64,000 nt of DNA from Paenibacillus dendritiformis (GTDB taxonomy: Bacteria > Bacillota > Bacilli > Paenibacillales > Paenibacillaceae), in contig NZ_OX216966.1 of NCBI RefSeq assembly GCF_945605565.1, forward strand, positions 4,642,001-4,706,000, read 5' to 3'. The notes below the pieces were generated by a model that worked only from the letters and a program-made list of their open reading frames with translations, was not told where the DNA came from and did not search any database. A program made the translations under genes and the position numbers. Shown in pieces: positions 61,376-64,000 of the stretch; position 1 is the stretch's first letter; each line of letters begins with the position of its first letter.

Positions 61376-62596
61376 TTATTTTTTGAATTTGTTGAGCATA
61401 TCGCCGAAGCGCTCACCTAAAGTGACGCTCATTCCTTGATTGTTCAAGGAAACGTTCGGGTTATTGTTCAACTCTTCCTTCATTACTTTCTTCTCGGCTT
61501 TTGGCGCTGGAGCCGGCGCTTCTTCCGTCTCCTTGATGCTCAGGCTGACACGCTTCTCAGCCGGATTGAAGTCAAGCACCTTCACTTGAACCGTCTGTCC
61601 TTGCTTCAGCACCTCGGATGGCGTCGCGATGTGGCGATGCGCGATTTGGGAAATGTGAACCAAGCCTTCCACGCCAGGAGCCACTTCCACGAAGGCTCCA
61701 AAGTCGACGAGGCGCTTCACTTCACCAGTCAAGATATCGCCTGTCTTGATCTTGTCGGCAGCTTGCTCCCAAGGTCCTGGCTGCGTTGCTTTCATGCTCA
61801 GGCTGATTTTGCCGTTCGCCGGATCGACTTTCAATACTTTTACGTTTACTTTCTGTCCTTCTTGAACGAGATCCGACGGCTTATCGACATGATGCCAAGC
61901 CATCTCGGATACGTGAACGAGACCGTCCACGCCGCCCACGTCAACGAAAGCGCCGAATTGAGTCAGGCGCTGTACAGTGCCTTCCAGCTCTTGGCCTTCG
62001 CTCAGGCTCTCCATGACACGCTTCTTGTTCGCTTCGAACTCTTCGTCAAGCACTTCTTTTTGGGACAGAATGAGCTTGTTGTTCTCGCGATCGATTTCCT
62101 TGACCTTTACGCGCAGCGTGCGGCCTTTGTAATCGCTGAAGTCTTCTACGAAGTGACGCTCTACCATGGATGCAGGAATAAATGCGCGGACACCGACATC
62201 GGCTACGACGCCGCCTTTGACGACATCAACAACCGTAACTTCAAATACTTCGTTGTTGTCGAAATGCTGCTGCATGACATCCCATGCATTCTCGCTGTCT
62301 ACTTGCCGCTTGGACAGAACCATGCGCTCCTTGTCATCGTCGATGCTGACAACCTTGCATTCGACTTCTTGCCCTACTTGGACAACATCCGCAATATTGT
62401 CGACGGATACGGAAGACAATTCGCGGACAGGAATGACACCGTCATATTTATATCCAATGCTAACGACCGCTTGGTTGTCATCGATTTTGACAATCGTGCC
62501 TTTGACGGTATCCCCTTTTTTGACGGACACGATGTTTTCCATCACTTCCTGGTTTGCCGTTTCGGCTGTTTCGTTGACTTTTGTTTCTTCAGACAT
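61376..62596 (-). CDS. rpsA: 30S ribosomal protein S1 homologue (four S1 domains)
   Basis: RNA-binding protein of the ribosome or mRNA metabolism. 406 residues from ATG 62596, with GAGGAGG before it. After an acidic N-terminus come four S1 repeats: KGDTVKGTIVKIDDNQAVVS; FEVTVVDVVKGGVVADVGVR; QELEGTVQRLTQFGAFVDVG; GDILTGEVKRLVDFGAFVEV. The Firmicute form (YpfD in B. subtilis) has fewer domains than the six of E. coli S1. Placement between cmk/plsC and YphA is as in Bacillus. Confidence 0.95.
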   Translation of the reverse strand: MSEETKVNETAETANQEVMENIVSVKKGDTVKGTIVKIDDNQAVVSIGYKYDGVIPVRELSSVSVDNIADVVQVGQEVECKVVSIDDDKERMVLSKRQVDSENAWDVMQQHFDNNEVFEVTVVDVVKGGVVADVGVRAFIPASMVERHFVEDFSDYKGRTLRVKVKEIDRENNKLILSQKEVLDEEFEANKKRVMESLSEGQELEGTVQRLTQFGAFVDVGGVDGLVHVSEMAWHHVDKPSDLVQEGQKVNVKVLKVDPANGKISLSMKATQPGPWEQAADKIKTGDILTGEVKRLVDFGAFVEVAPGVEGLVHISQIAHRHIATPSEVLKQGQTVQVKVLDFNPAEKRVSLSIKETEEAPAPAPKAEKKVMKEELNNNPNVSLNNQGMSVTLGERFGDMLNKFKK

Positions 62597-62634
62597 GTGA
62601 ACTACCTCCTCAATTGAAACCCCATTTATTGAAC

Positions 62635-62651
62635 CCCGCCTTAGAGGCGGG
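62635..62651 (-). repeat. Short GC hairpin in the rpsA leader
   Basis: CCCGCC (62635-62640) and GGCGGG (62646-62651) pair around a 5-nt loop, 38 bp upstream of the rpsA start. U-run is weak. It may end plsC readthrough or lie in a leader that S1 binds; neither is shown. Confidence 0.4.
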
Positions 62652-62850
62652 CTTCGCAAGGACTCTTCCGTGCCCTTCTGCAGATGGCACCGCTGACGCG
62701 AATGCCATAATATGCGAATCCGTCCGCGTCCGCGGCCGTTCGAACAGCCGCCCGCATCGGGATGTCGTAACATTGTCGAATATAACCTGTAAATAATACC
62801 TGTAGTATCTTACGTTAGCGGAAATTCATGCACGATGGCCTCCGCAATCG

Positions 62851-63429
62851 TCAACCTTCCCGCTTAAGGCGATTGATATGGTCCATGATGCGGTCGGTTG
62901 CCTGCTCCAGGACGTCGCTTCCCTTCTGCTCCAGCAGATCCGACATATCGATAGGCGGGCCATAGACGACCCGGGTCTTGCGGAACAGCTTGTAGCTTCC
63001 AATAATCGCTACCGGAACGACAGCCGCGCCGCTGCGGAGCGCAATCATCGCCGCTCCCTTCTTCGCTGCGGTCGACTGGTCCGTATTGCGCGTGCCTTCA
63101 GGGAATATACCCATAATATCCCCGTCCTGAAGCAATTGAAACGCCGTGCGGATCGTTTCTTTGCCGACGCCGCCCCGCTTGACGGGAAATGCGCCCAACG
63201 CCTTGATGGCCGCACCGAATACCGGTATGTTGAACAGCTCGGCCTTCGCCATAAAGCGGATGCGCCGCTTCAGCAATATTCCTATCGCCGGAGGGTCCAG
63301 CAGGCTGATATGGTTGGAGCAGAGGACAACGCCGCCTTCCTTCGGCACATGCTCTTTCCCGGAAGCCTCCAACCGGAAAAGAACGCGGTAAATCAGGCGA
63401 AGCAGCGCCCTTATCATCGTATAAAACAT
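62851..63429 (-). CDS. plsC: 1-acyl-sn-glycerol-3-phosphate acyltransferase
   Basis: Makes phosphatidic acid from lysophosphatidic acid, peripheral membrane. 192 residues. The catalytic H-x4-D lies in LCSNHISLLDPPAIG, the substrate-binding FPEGTR in IMGIFPEGTRNTDQST, and KALGAFPVKRGGVGKETI is also conserved. A hydrophobic N-terminus anchors it. It lies 6 bp after cmk and in front of rpsA in the cmk-plsC-rpsA block. Confidence 0.93.
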   Translation of the reverse strand: MFYTMIRALLRLIYRVLFRLEASGKEHVPKEGGVVLCSNHISLLDPPAIGILLKRRIRFMAKAELFNIPVFGAAIKALGAFPVKRGGVGKETIRTAFQLLQDGDIMGIFPEGTRNTDQSTAAKKGAAMIALRSGAAVVPVAIIGSYKLFRKTRVVYGPPIDMSDLLEQKGSDVLEQATDRIMDHINRLKREG

Positions 63430-63435
63430 AATTGA

Positions 63436-64000
63436 TTACCGTTCCCCATCTCTGCATAATAATTTGGCCTGATCCACGATGACACGAACGACCTCATCTA
63501 TCGACATGCGTGTCGTATCGAGCAGAACGGCGTCTTCCGCCTGCCGCAGCGGAGATACATCCCTCGTCTCGTCCTGCTTGTCGCGAGCCGCAATCTCCCG
63601 CATGAACTGCTCTACGGTCGCGCCGTCAACGCCGCTCGATTCGGCGTAGCGACGGCGCGCGCGCTCTTCTACGGACGCGGTAACGAACCACTTCTGTTCG
63701 GCATCGGGAAGAACATGCGTGCCAATATCGCGGCCATCCATGACGACCCCCTTGCGGGCAGCCATGTCGCGCTGGAGGTGGACAAGCCTCTCCCTAACGG
63801 CGGATGACCGGGCATACGAGGAAGCGAGCCGGCTAATCTCCGGCGTCCGGATCTCGTCCGTAACGTCGGTGCCGTTCAACAGAACGGCTTGCCTGGAATC
63901 AAGCGGGATCAGTTCAATCGCGACGTCCTTCATCGCTTCATGAATCGCATCCGCATCCTCCGGATCAATTCCCAAGCGTAACATATGTAACGCTACCGCC
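63436..64000 (-). CDS. cmk: Cytidylate kinase, N-terminus cut by window edge
   Basis: Phosphorylates CMP and dCMP. The visible 188 codons include the central and C-terminal parts: AVALHMLRLGIDPEDADAIH (after the missing P-loop), LLNGTDVTDEIRTPEISRLA, AARKGVVMDGRDIGTHVLPD (the CMP-binding DGRDIGT signature), and RRYAESSG with RDKQDETRDVSPLRQAEDAV. About 35 residues and the start codon lie beyond the edge. Neighbours plsC and rpsA match Bacillus. Confidence 0.95.
   Translation of the reverse strand, partial: AVALHMLRLGIDPEDADAIHEAMKDVAIELIPLDSRQAVLLNGTDVTDEIRTPEISRLASSYARSSAVRERLVHLQRDMAARKGVVMDGRDIGTHVLPDAEQKWFVTASVEERARRRYAESSGVDGATVEQFMREIAARDKQDETRDVSPLRQAEDAVLLDTTRMSIDEVVRVIVDQAKLLCRDGER

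Noticed and set aside
1..64000. tRNA, rRNA, CRISPR array, prophage or complete insertion sequence
   Set aside because: Looked for along the whole window by eye; no cloverleaf-like or rRNA sequence, no regularly spaced repeats and no phage structural genes were noticed. Short RNAs could still have been missed.

Overview
The window is a chromosomal segment of a spore-forming, aerobic Firmicute, most likely Paenibacillus. The signs are moderately high GC, spoIVA, spoVIF and ypjB sporulation genes, bacillithiol genes (bshA, bshB1), a Bacillus-type menaquinol:cytochrome c reductase (qcrABC), strong GGAGG-type ribosome binding sites, and gene order that follows the Bacillus subtilis cmk-to-mtaD segment almost block for block. 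Nearly every gene lies on the minus strand. I see no rRNA, tRNA, CRISPR array or prophage.

Layout. 1-9.3 kb: a partial 3-hydroxyacyl-CoA dehydrogenase, a shortened FtsH-like protease overlapping a membrane-protein gene, a tseB homologue, mtaD-rex, dinG and a TPR gene. 9.5-18 kb: panD-panC-panB, birA, cca, bshA, bshB1, mgsA, dapB and ypjD, with a promoter, folded leader and terminator in front of panB. 18-21.8 kb: ypjC (plus strand), then a small accessory patch with a broken serine hydrolase and a degenerate IS1595-type transposase, which splits the usual ypjC/ypjB neighbourhood. 21.8-29 kb: ypjB, ypjA, qcrCBA, ypiF, an IDEAL-domain protein, a gamma-carbonic-anhydrase-like protein, an unknown gene and a histidine phosphatase. 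29-32 kb: an ECF sigma/anti-sigma pair and an aminoglycoside-phosphotransferase-like kinase.

32-46 kb is the aromatic amino acid supraoperon in transcription order cheR, aroC, aroB, aroH, trpEDCFBA, hisC, tyrA. Its trp leader has a consensus promoter, eleven NAG triplets in 53 nt and an intrinsic terminator: the layout of a TRAP (MtrB) attenuator. The matching mtrB gene is in the window at 51.7 kb. 45-52 kb makes menaquinone: hepS, menG, hepT, with ubiA-like, ubiX and mqnA inserted, which points to the futalosine route. This quinone would feed qcrABC. 52-64 kb: hbs, spoIVA, a YphF-like lipoprotein, two 2Fe-2S ferredoxins, a nucleotidyltransferase-like gene, yphE, spoVIF, gpsA, plsY, der, a YphA-like gene, rpsA, plsC and partial cmk.

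All calls come from reading the sequence and from family knowledge; no database search was run. The items most worth following are the TRAP leader, the panB leader, the FtsH-like gene pair and the catalytically degenerate transposase.
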